A program made the translations under genes and the position numbers. 64,000 nucleotides of DNA from Phanerodontia chrysosporium (taxonomy: Eukaryota > Basidiomycota > Agaricomycetes > Polyporales > Phanerochaetaceae): contig MJGA01000050.1 in NCBI GenBank assembly GCA_001910725.1, positions 1 to 64,000 on the forward strand, in the 5' to 3' direction. Positions 51,573-63,670 of this stretch are shown here, one piece after another (positions within the stretch are counted from its first letter, which is position 1; every line of letters begins with the position of its first letter). The notes beneath the pieces were generated by a model. That model made no database searches. It saw only the letters and a program-made list of their open reading frames with translations, and was not told where the DNA came from.

Positions 51573-52071
51573 TGGGCTCAGCTGCAGTCGGCTGGGTTGC
51601 AGAAGGGGCTGGCACAACCATCAAGAGTCTGAGAGCAGTGGGTCTTTGGCAATTGGTCGCTGACAGGGGGAGTGCTGGCCTCTCGAGGCCTGTCGGCTGC
51701 TGCTAGGTTATGCCCTGGTGCACGACTTTGGCTCATCCCCAATGTATAGCTTTGACTGACAAGACTTCTGCATTAATGGCACATTTGCCCCAACAATTCA
51801 AGCCAACGACCCATGAGTTCGTTGCGGGCATGGGTGGTGACAGTCCTCGGCCACCGTCGGGTCGTTTTCGGCTTTCGCAATGAGTTCTCATGGTCTTTTG
51901 GGTGGACATATTCGATCTCACTGTCAAACATCATCACGGTCCTGGAACCCAATATACACTATCTTTCTCTCATTATGAGTATCCCTGCACTGCCAGTACG
52001 GGATGATAATGTGCCATGGTCATCAAATGTTTTCTGCATCTATGAATTCATTTGTGCGACCACGGCTTAAG
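51573..52071. other. Unassigned stretch
   Basis: Protein-like plus frames occur (52003-52070) but nothing I can name. It may be the 5' region of the broken gene that follows. Confidence 0.3.
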
Positions 52072-53206
52072 CAGAGGTGCTCTTGCAGCAGCTGCACGCT
52101 GCCACAGCACATAGGCTTGCCGATTCCGGGCCAGCTCCTGAGGATTGCCTTCTCGCGGTGTTGTATGGCAACGAAGACACCGAGCGGCAGTTACCTACCA
52201 CGCCCGCTACTGTTGCCATGGGCCCAATGTCCTCCCCAGACAGCAGGACCATTATTTCTGCGCTTAACGACTCTGATACTTGAATGCACTTGCGGACGTC
52301 CTCGCCCTTGCCCAATCCATCGAACGCATTAGAGTCTCCTCACATGGACGTGGACTCGCCTGGTTAGAAGGACGACGCAGAGGGGAGCGAATCGGCGGTG
52401 CCTCCCTCAACAGAACCTAATTTGCAGGTGTCCGAGAACAAGCCTGACCTGCCGACGCTGAAGGGTGGCGACAACGTGAGGTCGTGCTCGGAGCTAAGTT
52501 CAGTCTGTTGCAAGCCAGTTCCTCGGCAGTCACGCCGTGGTCAATTCGCGCCTGTGACCAAAAGCACCAAATTTTTCAGAGTTGACTGAGTACTTCCCGT
52601 TCATCGTTTTCAGACTCGAGTTGGCTGACGTGGTGACCAGTGCTGATTATGTATAAGTTGCAATGAAGAGTGTGTTTTTTAGGCCAGGAAGCGTCAGTGC
52701 TCGCAGTGCTTGGGCCGAAAGGTGAAATGTTCAGGTAACTGCACTTTCCCGCCTTCGCCGAAGGCCAGTGGTGCCGAGTTGGGCATGTCGCAAAGCCAGG
52801 CCGAGCCTGTCGCAGACGCAGCCTCGGTAATGTCCAGCCAAACCTCACAGAAACAGGATCGCCTTAACTCTGACAAGGTTACCAACACTAGTGAGCACAG
52901 CCAAATCTTGGTGCCGTGCTTAGTATTGACTGTGTCGCAGAGCGACCTTGTACTGCTTCGATGTCTTTGGCTCGAGTGTGGGCCACGACCTTGCTTCCGG
53001 GTCCTTCGTCTGCTGCCTCCTCCAGTATGATGCTGCCACCGTCCGGGTACTTCAGGCATTCGCTGGCATTGGTCGACGCATTTGCGCTGCGCGAACTGCA
53101 GCTCCGCACACCTCCTGAGTACGTCGTGCAACATGTTGTGCGCACTTAGGCCGATGCACGATCCAGCGAAATCACAATGTGAACTACGCATATCGGGTTG
53201 CTGACT

Positions 53207-56200
53207 AGTGTTGCCACGACTTGGCTTGGCTCAGCTGCAGCTCGGCGTTTGATGGCTCTGCCATTTATGGGTGAGCCGGATCAAGCCGAAGCCACGGCTC
53301 ATTGATTGGCTCTGGCTGGCTCTGGCTGGCGAGTGGCTTGAGCCAGCAGTCCGTCCATATTTAGAAGGTAGTTCACATGGACTTCACAAAATTGAGAATA
53401 AATTCCAAAAACCACTGCAGTGATATGACAAATGAGGTCAAATCTTCACAGGTCTCTTGAGCAAGGTCCTCAAGCTCTTCCTCAACATTCTACAAAACTC
53501 TGCCCTTCTGTGAAATGGAGGGAATATCCATGTTTGATGCTGAATTTGAGCATTTGCAGTGCCTCCATCAAAGCTCCGCTGATTCTGTTGCGCCGATCTG
53601 ATACAGTTAGCTTTCCAGATGAGAAAACACGTTCACAGGGCACAGAGGAGGCCTGTATGGGTAGAATATCCATGGCCATGGCATAGATAGTTGGAAATTT
53701 GCTTTTTGCTGCCTAAATACCGCAAAAATATCATTAAAATTATTAGTAAAATCGGTAAAAATTGACACACTAGCTAAGTAACTTACCTGCCAATACAACA
53801 GAGATACAGGCTCTTGTTCTGTTGGCTCACTAATATATTTCAGCCACTCTTGCTCAACTGTGGGCATTGCTGAGGCTTTTGGCTTGTGTTTGAACAAAAT
53901 ATTTCGAGCCTGCTGCGCGCTTGTCTGTTGTGTGTTGGTGGCCTGATTGACATCTTCTGGGGCCATATGTTCTCTGTACTTCTTCATCTGTACAAATGGC
54001 ATTTATTAATGGACTAGATCATTTTGCAGAATTGCATGAGATATATCTCTCTGATAAATAACTCTTTTGCCTCCCTTTGCTCTGTCGAAGTTGTGCATGC
54101 TTTATGCCATTCAAACTTGATCTGAGGATTGATGACTATATATTGTCAATATATGCGGTGCATTCAAGTTTAGAATATGTACTTGTAGCCAAGGTATAAA
54201 CGTCAATGCTGCGGTTACGCTCACGATATTCATTAAGCTTGTCCAATCCCTGCTGAATAATAGATGCAGCCTGTGGTTATTCTGTCTGCTGGTCAACCTA
54301 GAGGTTCTTCATTCCCTCGAATGCAGGAAGCACATTCACGAGGGTAGGTGTTGACTCAGAGGAGAAAACTTCTTGAAAGAGATTTGGTACCTGTCAATCA
54401 AATATTAACCAGCTATCTAATTATGGAAACATCGGAAAATTAATACATACTTTGAGTATAGCACAAAATATCTCTAAGGCATGCCATTCTGCAGCCTCCA
54501 GAGAGAACTTGCGAAGGTCTGCAAACTCATCTCCATGAAGAAATTTCTCAATGGCCTGAAAACAGATATAAGAAATCATCAAAAATGCGAATGAAAAACA
54601 TACCTCGCGGAGTACAAGAGCTCGCTCAACCATGAAGTATGATGAGGACCAGCGAGTCTCAACATCTCTCAGTAGCTGAAGGATCTTCTGCTGCATAGAA
54701 TGAAGAATATTTGTAAAGTGTTGACGACGAAGTGCAGAGGCTCGAATCTAATAAAGTATAAAATTGTCAGTAAATGCCAAGAAAATATGAAGAGGAAAGA
54801 GGAAGACCTACACCCCGGATAAGAGAGCGAAGAGTTGTGATTGGGTCCCGTTTGATAGCATCCAGAAAGTTATCTGGTGTTATACCACTGTCAGGCTCAA
54901 ATGCCGGTGCTGACTCCTTCAAATACTCCAGCTTGGTCATTGCACCAAGCACCGTTTGACAAGCCAAGTTGACAATATGCGGGAAACACCTGGTATATTT
55001 ATTAGAATTTACTGACATTTTTATAATAGAATATGCGCACCGGATTCGTCGCTGAGTCTTGTCAAATGGTATTTTGCGAGCTACCAAAGACTTCTCCAAG
55101 GCTGCCATGAAAGTGTCATTGTTGCTGGCATTGTCCATAGTGATCCAGCCGATCTATCACAATATATATACATATTAGTGAATTTTTACATAGTTAAAGT
55201 AAAAACAAATACTGCACCTTGTATGCAATTTGCACCCAATCAAGGATGTACAGAAAGGCCGCTGCAAGATGTTCACCTGTATGCCTAGTCGGCACATGGT
55301 GAAAGCCAATCAGGTCAACACGAAGTTTGAGCTGTGGATTTTGTGGATCATCCATAACTATCTGCAACCAATGTGCAGTAACAGCCATATATGGTGTTAC
55401 AAAGGGGTCTGTCCACAAATCCATAGTGAACGAAACCTTGCCAACAGCGCACTATAAAGCAAGTTTTAGTACTACATTATAAAACAATTTTATTTCCACA
55501 TACCTGCATTTCTGCAGTGAGGTCTTTGAGATATTGGCTGAAAACTTCGGAGACCCGGTTACGGATAGTTGTACGGCCTGGAATGTCCCGTTCACGTAGT
55601 TCAACACGCAGCAGCATGAAGATCTTGTGTAATCGGGGGCTTTCAACAACGCTTAATGGCTTTAACATGTATTAAAAATTAGCGATAGTAATAATAATAA
55701 TAATTATAGAAATAATGTGCACCTGATCTTCAGCTATGATCCACTCTACAATCATATCAACAAATAGCTCATTGCTGAACGGTGGGCATTCTTCATTAGC
55801 TGCCTGGCTGGTACCTTCATCACGCTGCTTTTGACGCCACTCTGCAACACGTGTAACGGCACTCTTTGCCTTGATTTGAATCCCTGCTTTGTCACAAGCA
55901 AGCACCCAATAATCAATGTGATTGGCAAGAAAGTGCCTCCTAGGGTTGTCTGTGCCAGCTGTCGTCCACGCTGCGATAGCATGCCCAGAATTTTGTGCAC
56001 GTATTGCTCTGCAATTATTTTCTCATAAATAAATCAATAGATATTTCAAATAAAATGCGCACAAGCAGAATTTGCACAGCTTCCGCCCTGTAAGCTTTTC
56101 CTGCTCCAAAAATGGCCAAATATCTTCAGCTTTGTTCCTCCGCTTGTTCCCCGCAGGACCATGGGACTTCTGGCGCTGGCCAGCAATCGGAAGAGTGGGC

Positions 56201-56999
56201 AAACCCTTTGGCTGCCGAGATGGAGTAGGGGAGGTGGTGATAGCAGCAGGGTGATTTGATGTTCGTGCCTGAGGGGCCAAACCATCGTCTGTGTCATCAC
56301 TAGCTGAAACATCCATGTCAAAGATTTCGTGCTCTTCTTCTTCAACATCAGGCAGTATCTGCTCTATGTTCTCTCTATCCTCTAATAAGCAAATTTATTT
56401 CTACCATTGATAGGTTACATACCTTGAAGCCTCTTCAGATACCTGAGGTGCAGGCTCAGGCAAGGGCTCAGGTGCACACTGATATACCATGCGACCTCGC
56501 TTCGGCGTTGAAAAATGCACAATTGACTCCTCCCCTGCCAGATCCTCTACACTAGCCTTCTTCCTTGGGCCTCTCCTCTTCTTAGGTGAGCCCTGAGCTG
56601 CCTCTCCTGCAGCAGAATCTGACAGGACAAGGTAATCAGTACAGCATCAGAAGAAATGTTAAAAAGCGCACTGTCTAGCTTCCACTGAGTCTTCATAGCC
56701 CCAGTCTCATATGTTACATGCTTTGGAGTGACCCTACGCCTCTTTGGAGTCTTCAGAGGTGTGCCAGGGGCACCGCGTTTGCCTGCTGTGGTGTTGTTCT
56801 GTCCTTTCGCCATGGTGGTCGCCAGTTAACGTGGTGGTTGCCTAATTAGGATGGCGGTACTGGCGACGAGCCATAGCCGAGCTGCGCTGTGCTGAGCCCA
56901 GCCGCAAATAGGCCATGAGCCAATCAGCGGCTTGGCTCGGCGGCCACGTGGCTCAGCTCTCTGGCTGAGTGGCTATGGAGCCGCGCCGTGGCAACACTA
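53207..56999 (-). mobile_element. Complete hAT DNA transposon
   Basis: 3,793 bp with terminal inverted repeats TAGTGTTGCCACG..CGTGGCAACACTA and an exact 8-bp duplication TTGCTGAC (53199-53206, 57000-57007), the hallmark of hAT. It carries one spliced transposase gene on the minus strand. The subterminal regions are rich in short GAGCC/GGCTC repeats (53220-53340, 56870-56990), likely transposase binding sites. Confidence 0.95.
53482..56813 (-). pseudogene. hAT transposase gene with about a dozen introns
   Basis: Minus strand, ATG at 56813 (MAKGQNNTTAGKRG..). In order: basic Ser/Pro-rich N-terminus; BED-type zinc finger (IWPFLEQ..LCKFC, about 56090, with its His pair in HFLANH across an intron); RNase H-like catalytic region (TMDLWTDP, about 55410; WITMDNASNND, about 55140; CFPHIVNLACQ, about 54990; LLRDVETRWSSSY, about 54670); C-terminal dimerisation domain (DILPIQASSVPCERVFSS, about 53670). 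Introns are 45-70 nt with GT..AG. Two stops, TAG 54300-54298 and TAA 54279-54277, break the helical region before the dimerisation domain, each one C to T change away. Otherwise it reads as full length (family proteins are about 600-900 residues). Several junctions are my best reading. Confidence 0.88.
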
Positions 57000-57147
57000 T
57001 TGCTGACCGGTCTCCGTTCAGGGCTCCAAGCCCTTCTTAACGATTTGCAGGGTGTTCGTGAGTGTCGCAAAAATAGTGCCAAGCGGTGCCGTGCGTCTTC
57101 CAGAGATCCTGCCGAGTTGGGTGCGAAGGGCAAGGGCCGAGCTCAGT

Positions 57148-57368
57148 GAAAGAGGTTTGTATGGTCACAATTAGTTGTATTCATATATCGCTATATTTCT
57201 TGCTTTATAAATAGGAGGTATTTGCACAGTATTTAATTGTCAGAACAATCCTGCTCTCTCCTCCCAACCAAAAAAAGGGCCCGTCCTCGGAGCCAGGGAA
57301 AGAAAAGGATGCAGGGAAGGAGGGACAGAGAAAAGTGAGAGAGAGAGCGGAGGAAGGAGGAACAGAGA
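57148..57368. other. Purine-rich stretch, left flank of Copia-H
   Basis: 57270-57368 is almost pure A/G (gagagagagcggaggaagg). Ends with AGAGA, the left target-site copy of Copia-H. No gene. Confidence 0.6.
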
Positions 57369-57771
57369 TGTTGAAAGCCACCCCACCAGGGCGTACTCAA
57401 AACCGTCGTGCAGACGGAAGTCAAAAGCTCCGACGCGCCCGGAGGGCTGAAGCGCCAAGCGCTCATCAAAAGATGTGCCGTCAGTATATCCTTACAAGAT
57501 CTTGCGGCGGAACAAGTCTTGCCGCCTTCCCCATTCTCTTTTCCTGGTCGGAGTAATCAGTAGATTAGATTCCGCCTTTATCAATCCCCAGCGTTCACTT
57601 ATCAACCTTGTAGATTAGATTCTGTCTTTTTCAGAACGAGTATTTTCCATTTGATTATTACCTACTTTAGATACACGGAAGTAAATCTATGTAGGCTATA
57701 AAACCCGTAGAAAATCTCCAAAAATACTATCTCGCTATTCTCCTCCATCCCAGAGTTTGCGCATCACAACA
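57369..57771 (+). repeat. Copia-H 5' LTR
   Basis: 403 bp, TGTTGAAAG..GCATCACAACA, with TATA-like ctataaaaccc near 57700. Confidence 0.92.
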
Positions 57772-57783
57772 GGTTATAAGCCC
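57772..57783 (+). other. Primer-binding site of Copia-H
   Basis: GGTTATAAGCCC directly after the 5' LTR, the same anticodon-arm type as in Copia-D and Copia-E with one G to A change. Confidence 0.6.
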
Positions 57784-58246
57784 CGCCCTCTAGATCACCC
57801 CAAACACCATCTCACCTTTTGTTACGGTCAACGCGGACCAAATCTTGCTGCTGCAGATCCATCGCGAATCACCCCTGTGACATCACCGGACGTCGGACCT
57901 GTTGGACCACATCTAGGTGTCAGATCGCTGATCTCGCCATGCGAGCAAGATATCAGACACACCGCACACCGTACGCATCGAGCCTTTCAAAGGCTCAGAA
58001 AACTACTTTTCTTGGTCTGTTCAGGAGAAGGACATCCTCACCGAGCTTGACCTCCTCGAGTACGCCACGGGGGAAACACCGTACCCTGAGGGGACCGCTG
58101 CTACCACTTGGAAGCGGAAAGATTGGAAGGCGATCTCCGCGATCCACCTCCGATGCTCTCCTGCTGTCGCCATACACATCGCGTTTTGCGAGACCGCGAA
58201 GTCAGCGTGGGACATGCTGAAAGATATGTATGCGATCCAGGGCACG

Positions 58247-58836
58247 TGTCACAGTTTTTCGTCTTAACCCTTAGGGTTAGGGGCAGCAGGTGACAGAAGC
58301 GACTACTCCGAACTGTGACATGCAGAAGCACTGGAGTGACAGCCCTAGGCTCGGAGCTGGTCACGTGATACGGCAGTCACGTGATGTGCACACGTGCGGT
58401 ATCCCAGGGTCACATGGTCAAAGGTCTAGAAGCAGGCAAGGGTCTGGAAGCGTCGAGACACTCCGAAATGGACTAGAAAGTCCTGGAGGTCTCTGGACAG
58501 GTCCGGACAGTGCTGGAACGTTCTGGAGGTTTCTGAGACATCATAGGAACATTTAGGAACGTGTAGGAATGTCTGTAGGGCACTAGCCAATAGCGTAGCA
58601 GGTATTAGATAGCTAGGACCCTGAACACCAGTCCCTGGGGACCTGGTGCACATGTATATAAACTCTGAGGGCTGGGGGTGCCTCCCCAGCTTCAATCTCA
58701 TCGCATCTCACCTCTCTAGTCTCTATACCTCGTTTTCAAGCTTGGCTACACCCTTTGTAGTCCAAGTAAACCTTTGCCAGTGAGTATTGCTGGTTGGTTT
58801 GGTGTATAGGTGCTAGTGCAGCGCATTTTTGTGATA
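58247..58836 (+). repeat. Solo LTR, family C, copy 5, inside Copia-H gag
   Basis: 590 bp, TGTCACAG..TTTTTGTGATA. Flanks GCACG (58242-58246) and GCACC (58837-58841), one mismatch. Gag continues across it (AIQG-TMAKV). Confidence 0.9.
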
Positions 58837-58961
58837 GCACCATGGCTAAGGTCACGCTGGTGAGGAGACTACGGAAGTACGATATGAGTGAGGGGGCGGA
58901 CATGGAGGACGAGCTGAGAAAGCTCACCGAGATGCGGGCCGAGGCCACAGAAGCCGGCAGT

Positions 58962-59656
58962 TGTCACGGATGTGACAGCGTAGCCCTATTTTTCGCCGAT
59001 TTTTGGCTATTTTCCTCGATTCATCCAATGGGCGAGCAGCCCTCGCGTCGTCTGGAGTTCTAGCCGCCCACACTCAGCGCCTGGCCATTTAGTGCCAGCG
59101 CCCTGATGGCGCATCACCCCTAGACACCAGCGCATTCCGCTGCGTGCTCAGACACTGCCCGGATCACTGGTCTGCCTTGCAACCGGTCCCCCGGATCGCC
59201 GAGGAGACACTGTCATCCCTGATGACTCCCTTCGCCGAGACACACTGAGCTGATCAGCCTGATGACACAGCCTCGGTCCGACGCAGCCTCGAAACACTGC
59301 CAGCTGACACAGCCTCGTGACATAGCCCCAGCACAGCCTCGTCGCGCAGTCCGTGTCGCAGCCCCGCCGGCTATACTGGGCACTGCCCATCAGCTTATAT
59401 AATCGTATAGCCTGCTCTGAACTCTTGTAGTATATATAGGTAGCACCTCTCACTTCTGTTCGTCATCTCGACCTCTTGGTCAATACGGACAGGTAAGCCC
59501 ATTGTTTGTACAGTAGTTACTAGTGCTAATACACCTTGGTCAATACGGACAGCTGAACAAGTTTGTTCGTCGCTGCGTGACTTGCTCTGCCGCATCTTGT
59601 CGTCGTTCTCCCCATCTGCCCTCCCTCGTGTGGCGTTGAGCCTTTGCTCCGCAACA
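58962..59656 (+). repeat. Solo LTR, family B, copy 4, inside Copia-H gag
   Basis: 695 bp, TGTCACGGATGTG..CTCCGCAACA. Left flank GCAGT; the right side reads GTGGTAAG, as expected if one CAG of the second copy was lost by slippage. Gag continues across it in frame. TATA-like gtatatataggtag near 59429; CAGCCTCG repeats at 59270-59345. Confidence 0.88.
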
Positions 59657-62600
59657 GTGGTAAGACCACAGATGAAGACTTCACCTTCAACATCTTGTCC
59701 GCACTTCCCCCGAGCTGGGAAAGCTTCGTCGCCACTTAGAACAACGTGGAGAAGTCGTCTGACATCATCGGACGCGTTCTGAGCGAAAACCTTCGATGGC
59801 AATCGAAGGAGGACACAACCACCGCGCTCGTTGCATGCAACGGCAAGCCCGGCAAAAAGCCGAAGAAGTCTAAATTCTTGAAGGGGGTGTTCTGCCATGG
59901 CTGCGGCAAGGAGGGACACCTGAAGAATGTCTGCCGTTCCTCGAACCAGGAATCTGGCGCGGGCGGCAACACGAGCCGCGCCCACCTCGCTGAGTCGTGC
60001 GAAGCCTTGAACGACTCATACTTATACGTAGCGACTACCCTAGCCTACGCGAGCACCCCAGGTACCGAGTGCTGGTTGGGGGACAGTGCATCCGAGTGCT
60101 ACATCGTGCGTGACTGCGCCGCCTTCAAGAACCTCACCCCCACTCCCGGTCGCACCATCGTCAGTGTTGGCAGTACAGCCGCGCTCGAACAAGGCGACGT
60201 CGATGTCATCTTCACCACGCCGAAGGGGAAAATCACTGTCACCCTGCGGAACTATCTTTGGTCACCGAACCTCCCATACAACCTCCTCACGCTAGGCCGG
60301 CTCACCTCGACCAGTATGTCTTTCCATGGCACTGGCAACCTCCTTCACATTAAAGACCGCGATTGCATTATCGCTGTTGGTCACAAGATGGGCCAGCTCT
60401 ACCGCATGGACATAATATCATGATCGTCCTCAGAACACACACTGGCACCTTTCACTCTCACATTCGTGGCGCGCAGCAGCGCGCACACCTGGTACGAATG
60501 GCACTGCGCATTCGGACACATCAACGCGACACAACTCTAGGAAATGTACCGCAAGGGCCTCGTCGAAGGCCTAGACGTCGATACATCCTCGGACCCTGGA
60601 TTGGTCTGCGACGCCTGCATTCAGGACAAGCACTCACGTGCTCCGTTCCCCGAGATCGCATTAGGCACCGTTGATGAGGTCGCCGATCTCATTTACTTGG
60701 ACATTTGGGGACCAGCACGCATTGCGTCATTGCAGGGCAATGTCTACGCGATCACTTTCACTGACGCGAAGTTGTGTTTCGTCGTGGTCGATTTCATGAA
60801 AACGTGCGATGCCGCCCTCAATCGCTTCCAGAAGGTTAAACAACTCATCGAACGGCAGCTAGGCCGCCGCATCAAGGTCCTACACGTGGACAACGCAAAA
60901 GAATACACGGAGGGGAAATTCCGCGCCTACACTGAATTCTGCAGCATCATCGTCCGCACCACGGCACCTTATTCCCCTGCTCGGAATGGCGTCGCGGAAC
61001 GTCACAACCGCACGCTGATGGAACGCGCACGCGTGATGCTGATTGCGCGCTCCCTCCCCAAGTTCCTGTGGCAAGAAGCGTAGGCATATGCTTGCTACCT
61101 TCAGAATTGCACAACCACCTGCACACTCTCAGGCAAGACCCCCTACGAGGCTCTCTGGGGACAGAAATCAGATGTGCATGCTGCATGCGATTTCGACACA
61201 CTCTGCTGGATGCTCGTCCCCGAGGACCGGCACGACAAACTCGCTACGAAGAGCGAGCGATACATCTTCACTGGGATCAGCGCGTCTAGCGCTGGCTGGC
61301 GCTACTACATTTCAGGCCTCCGGCAAGTCCTGGTCTTACGCGACGTCACCTTTAAGCACGAGTGGAAGTCTCCAAGCGTCCCTTCACGCTTGAGGGGGAG
61401 AGTAAGACCGCTCCCGAGCAATCCCCCACCGCAGGCACGACACCGCCGCTGCTGACATCACAAGCGCTGGAAACCTCCACCTCGGAATCGGTCAAGGCGT
61501 CACCCTCGACGCCAAACAAGCCTGAAGACGCCGCTTGGGCACACTTCAAGTGACAGCTTAGGAGCGTCACGATACGCCCCATACGTCAGAAGACTCGTAT
61601 CGACTACCGCGCCCTACACGAAACTGGCACACACATTCTGAAGCCACCTTCGGAGGACGACGACTCTGATCCATCACCAGATCAGTACCATAGTGCCCAG
61701 GCGTACTTCTGCTACGCCGCTATGAACTCAGACCATCCTTGCTTGGTCGATGAATGCAAGACCCACGATGACTGGCCGCAATGAAAGGCCACCATGGATG
61801 CCGAGATGGCTCACCTCGAAGCCAACGGCACCTGAAAGAAGGGGGAGCTGCCCCCGGACCGCAAAGCCATCGGTAGTAAATGGGTCTTTGCCATCAAACG
61901 CCACCAGGACGGCTCGATCGATAAGTACAAGGCTCGCCTCATTGCACAAGGCTTCTCTCAAATCGCTGGACAAGACTATTTCGACATCTTCTCACCTGTC
62001 GTCCGCCAGGAAACTTTCCGTGTCATCACAGCTCTCGCTGCAACCGAAAACCTCGACTCCAACACACTCGATATCGTTGGCGCCTATCTCCATGGACCGC
62101 TCGAGGAGGAGATCTACATGCGCCAGGCACCCGGCTACGATGACGGATCAGGACAAGTCTACGTCCTTATCAAAACCCTCTACGGACTTAAGTAGGCAGA
62201 CCGCGTCTGGAACCACCTGCTCAACCATGTCCTCACAAACCTCATGGGCTGGACGCGCTACGAGGCCAACTCTTGCCTGTACTTCAAGCACAAGGGGAAA
62301 CTCAACATGGCCCTCGTTCACGTCGACAACACCGCGCTCTACGGCGAGTGCTCCATCCTCGATCAATTCAAGGCCGATGTCGCAAAACACTTTGCGATCA
62401 CCACGAACGGCACTCTCAGCTCTTTTGTCGGACTATAAGTCACACGCAAGAATGGTGCGATCTCTATTCTATAAACATGCTACCTCGAGACGATCCTTGA
62501 ACGTTTCAGCATGCAAGACTGCAAGCCCGTCTCGACGCCGCTGGACCCTGGCGTGAAACTCGAGCCGACGCCCGAAGATCAGACGCCTGCCAACATACCC

Positions 62601-63267
62601 TACGCTGCCGCCATCGGATCCCTCATGTACGCTGCTACTGCCATGCGTCCCAATATTGCCTTTGCCATCCAGACTCTCTCTCAGTTCACGTCACGCCCAT
62701 TCGCCACACACTGGACCGCCATCAAGCACGTCTTCCACTACCTCAAGGGCACAACCGACGTCAAGCTCACTTTTGCAAGATGCGCTGATAACAACATCAC
62801 CGGCTACTCAGACGCCGACTGGGCTCAGGCACACGACCGCCACTCAGTATTCGGCTACGCCTATCTCCTCGCCAGTGGCATCGTCAGCTGGAATTCCAAG
62901 CAACAGCCGACCGTCGCCCTCTCCACTATGGAGGTCGAGTATATCGCCCTCTCCCATGCCGCCAAGAAGGCTGTCTGGCTCCGCTGCCTACTTACCGAAT
63001 TAGGCTTCCCGCCCGGCGCTCCCACAGTCCTTCACATGGACAATTAGGCCGCTATCAGTTTCACACACGACACTCAATTCCACGCGCGCTCGAAACACAT
63101 TGACATCCGCCATCACTTCATCCACAAGCGGATCACTGACGGCGATATCAAGGTCATCCACTGCGCCTCCGCAGACAACATCGTGGACATGTTCACCAAG
63201 GCACTCCCACGACCCAAGCATCGCGCTGCGCTCGCCCTCGCCAACATGGCCACTTGTTGAGGGGGAG

Positions 63268-63670
63268 TGTTGAAAGCCGCCCCGCCAGGGCGTACTCAAA
63301 ACCGTCGTGCAGACGGAAGTCAAAAGCTCCGACGCGCCCGGAGGGCTGAAGTGCCAAGCGCTTTTCAAAAGATGCGCCGTCGGCATATTCTTACAAGGTC
63401 TCGCGGCGGAACAAGTCTCGCCACTTTCCCCATTCTCTTTTCCCACTCTGAGTAATCAGTAGATTAGATTCCGCCTTTATCAATCCCCAGCGTTCACTTA
63501 TCAATCTCGTAGATTAGATTTCATTTTTTTCAGAACGAGTATTTTCCATTTGATTATTACCTACTTTAGATATACGGAAGTAAATCTATGTAGGCTATAA
63601 AACCCATAGAAAATCTCCAAAAATACTATCTCGCTATTCTCCTCTATCCTAGAGTCTGCGCATTACAACA
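63268..63670 (+). repeat. Copia-H 3' LTR
   Basis: 403 bp, TGTTGAAAG..GCATTACAACA, preceded by GAGGGGGAG. It differs from the 5' LTR at many sites, mostly transitions. Confidence 0.92.

Larger units (their letters stand above)
52072..57147 (+). pseudogene. Unrecognised host or repeat-family gene, split by a hAT element
   Basis: Plus strand. Readable pieces: 52072-52282 (EVLLQQLHAATAHRLADSG..), 52300-52590 (acidic, Ser/Pro-rich), 52685-52735 with a Cys pattern (QCSQCLGRKVKC), 53020-53198, then, after the hAT element at 53207-56999, 57000-57147 in the same frame (LLTGLRSGLQALLNDLQGV..) to TGA 57145-57147. Joining the two sides across one copy of the 8-bp duplication keeps the frame. Stops at 53147-53149 (TAG) and 53181-53183 (TGA) are transitions. 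The Cys-rich part and a coiled helical tail recall proteins of unknown function in agarics. I do not assign a role. Confidence 0.42.
57935..63263 (+). pseudogene. Copia-H gag-pol polyprotein, heavily decayed
   Basis: Gag begins near 57938 (the ATG seems to have lost one base). UBN2-type gag (IEPFKGSENYFSWS.., about 57980; LKDMYAIQG) runs to 58246, resumes at 58842 (MAKVTLVRRLRKYD) and again at 59660 (DEDFTFNILSALPPSWESF). Zinc knuckle CHGCGKEGHLKNVC (about 59893). The protease box reads GDSASE, the Gly of DSG missing. Integrase: WHCAFGHIN..CDACIQDKH, YLDIWGPA, VDNAKEYTE, NGVAERHNR. RT from about 61870 (SKWVFAIKRHQDG), with the active site HVDN (62319-62330) where YVDD is expected. RNase H SDADWAQAHD (about 62810). 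In-frame stops near 59739, 60421, 60538, 61081, 61551, 61783, 61834, 62194, 62437, 62471 and 63046 are all one transition from CAG, CAA, CGA or TGG. A frame change lies near 61390. Confidence 0.9.
57369..63670 (+). mobile_element. Copia-H: full-length Copia element with two nested solo LTRs
   Basis: Two 403-bp LTRs, exact duplication AGAGA (57364-57368, 63671-63675), primer-binding site after the 5' LTR, and purine tract GAGGGGGAG before the 3' LTR. Its gag was hit by a family C LTR and then, some 125 bp further, by a family B LTR. Pol has about eleven nonsense changes. Confidence 0.93.
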
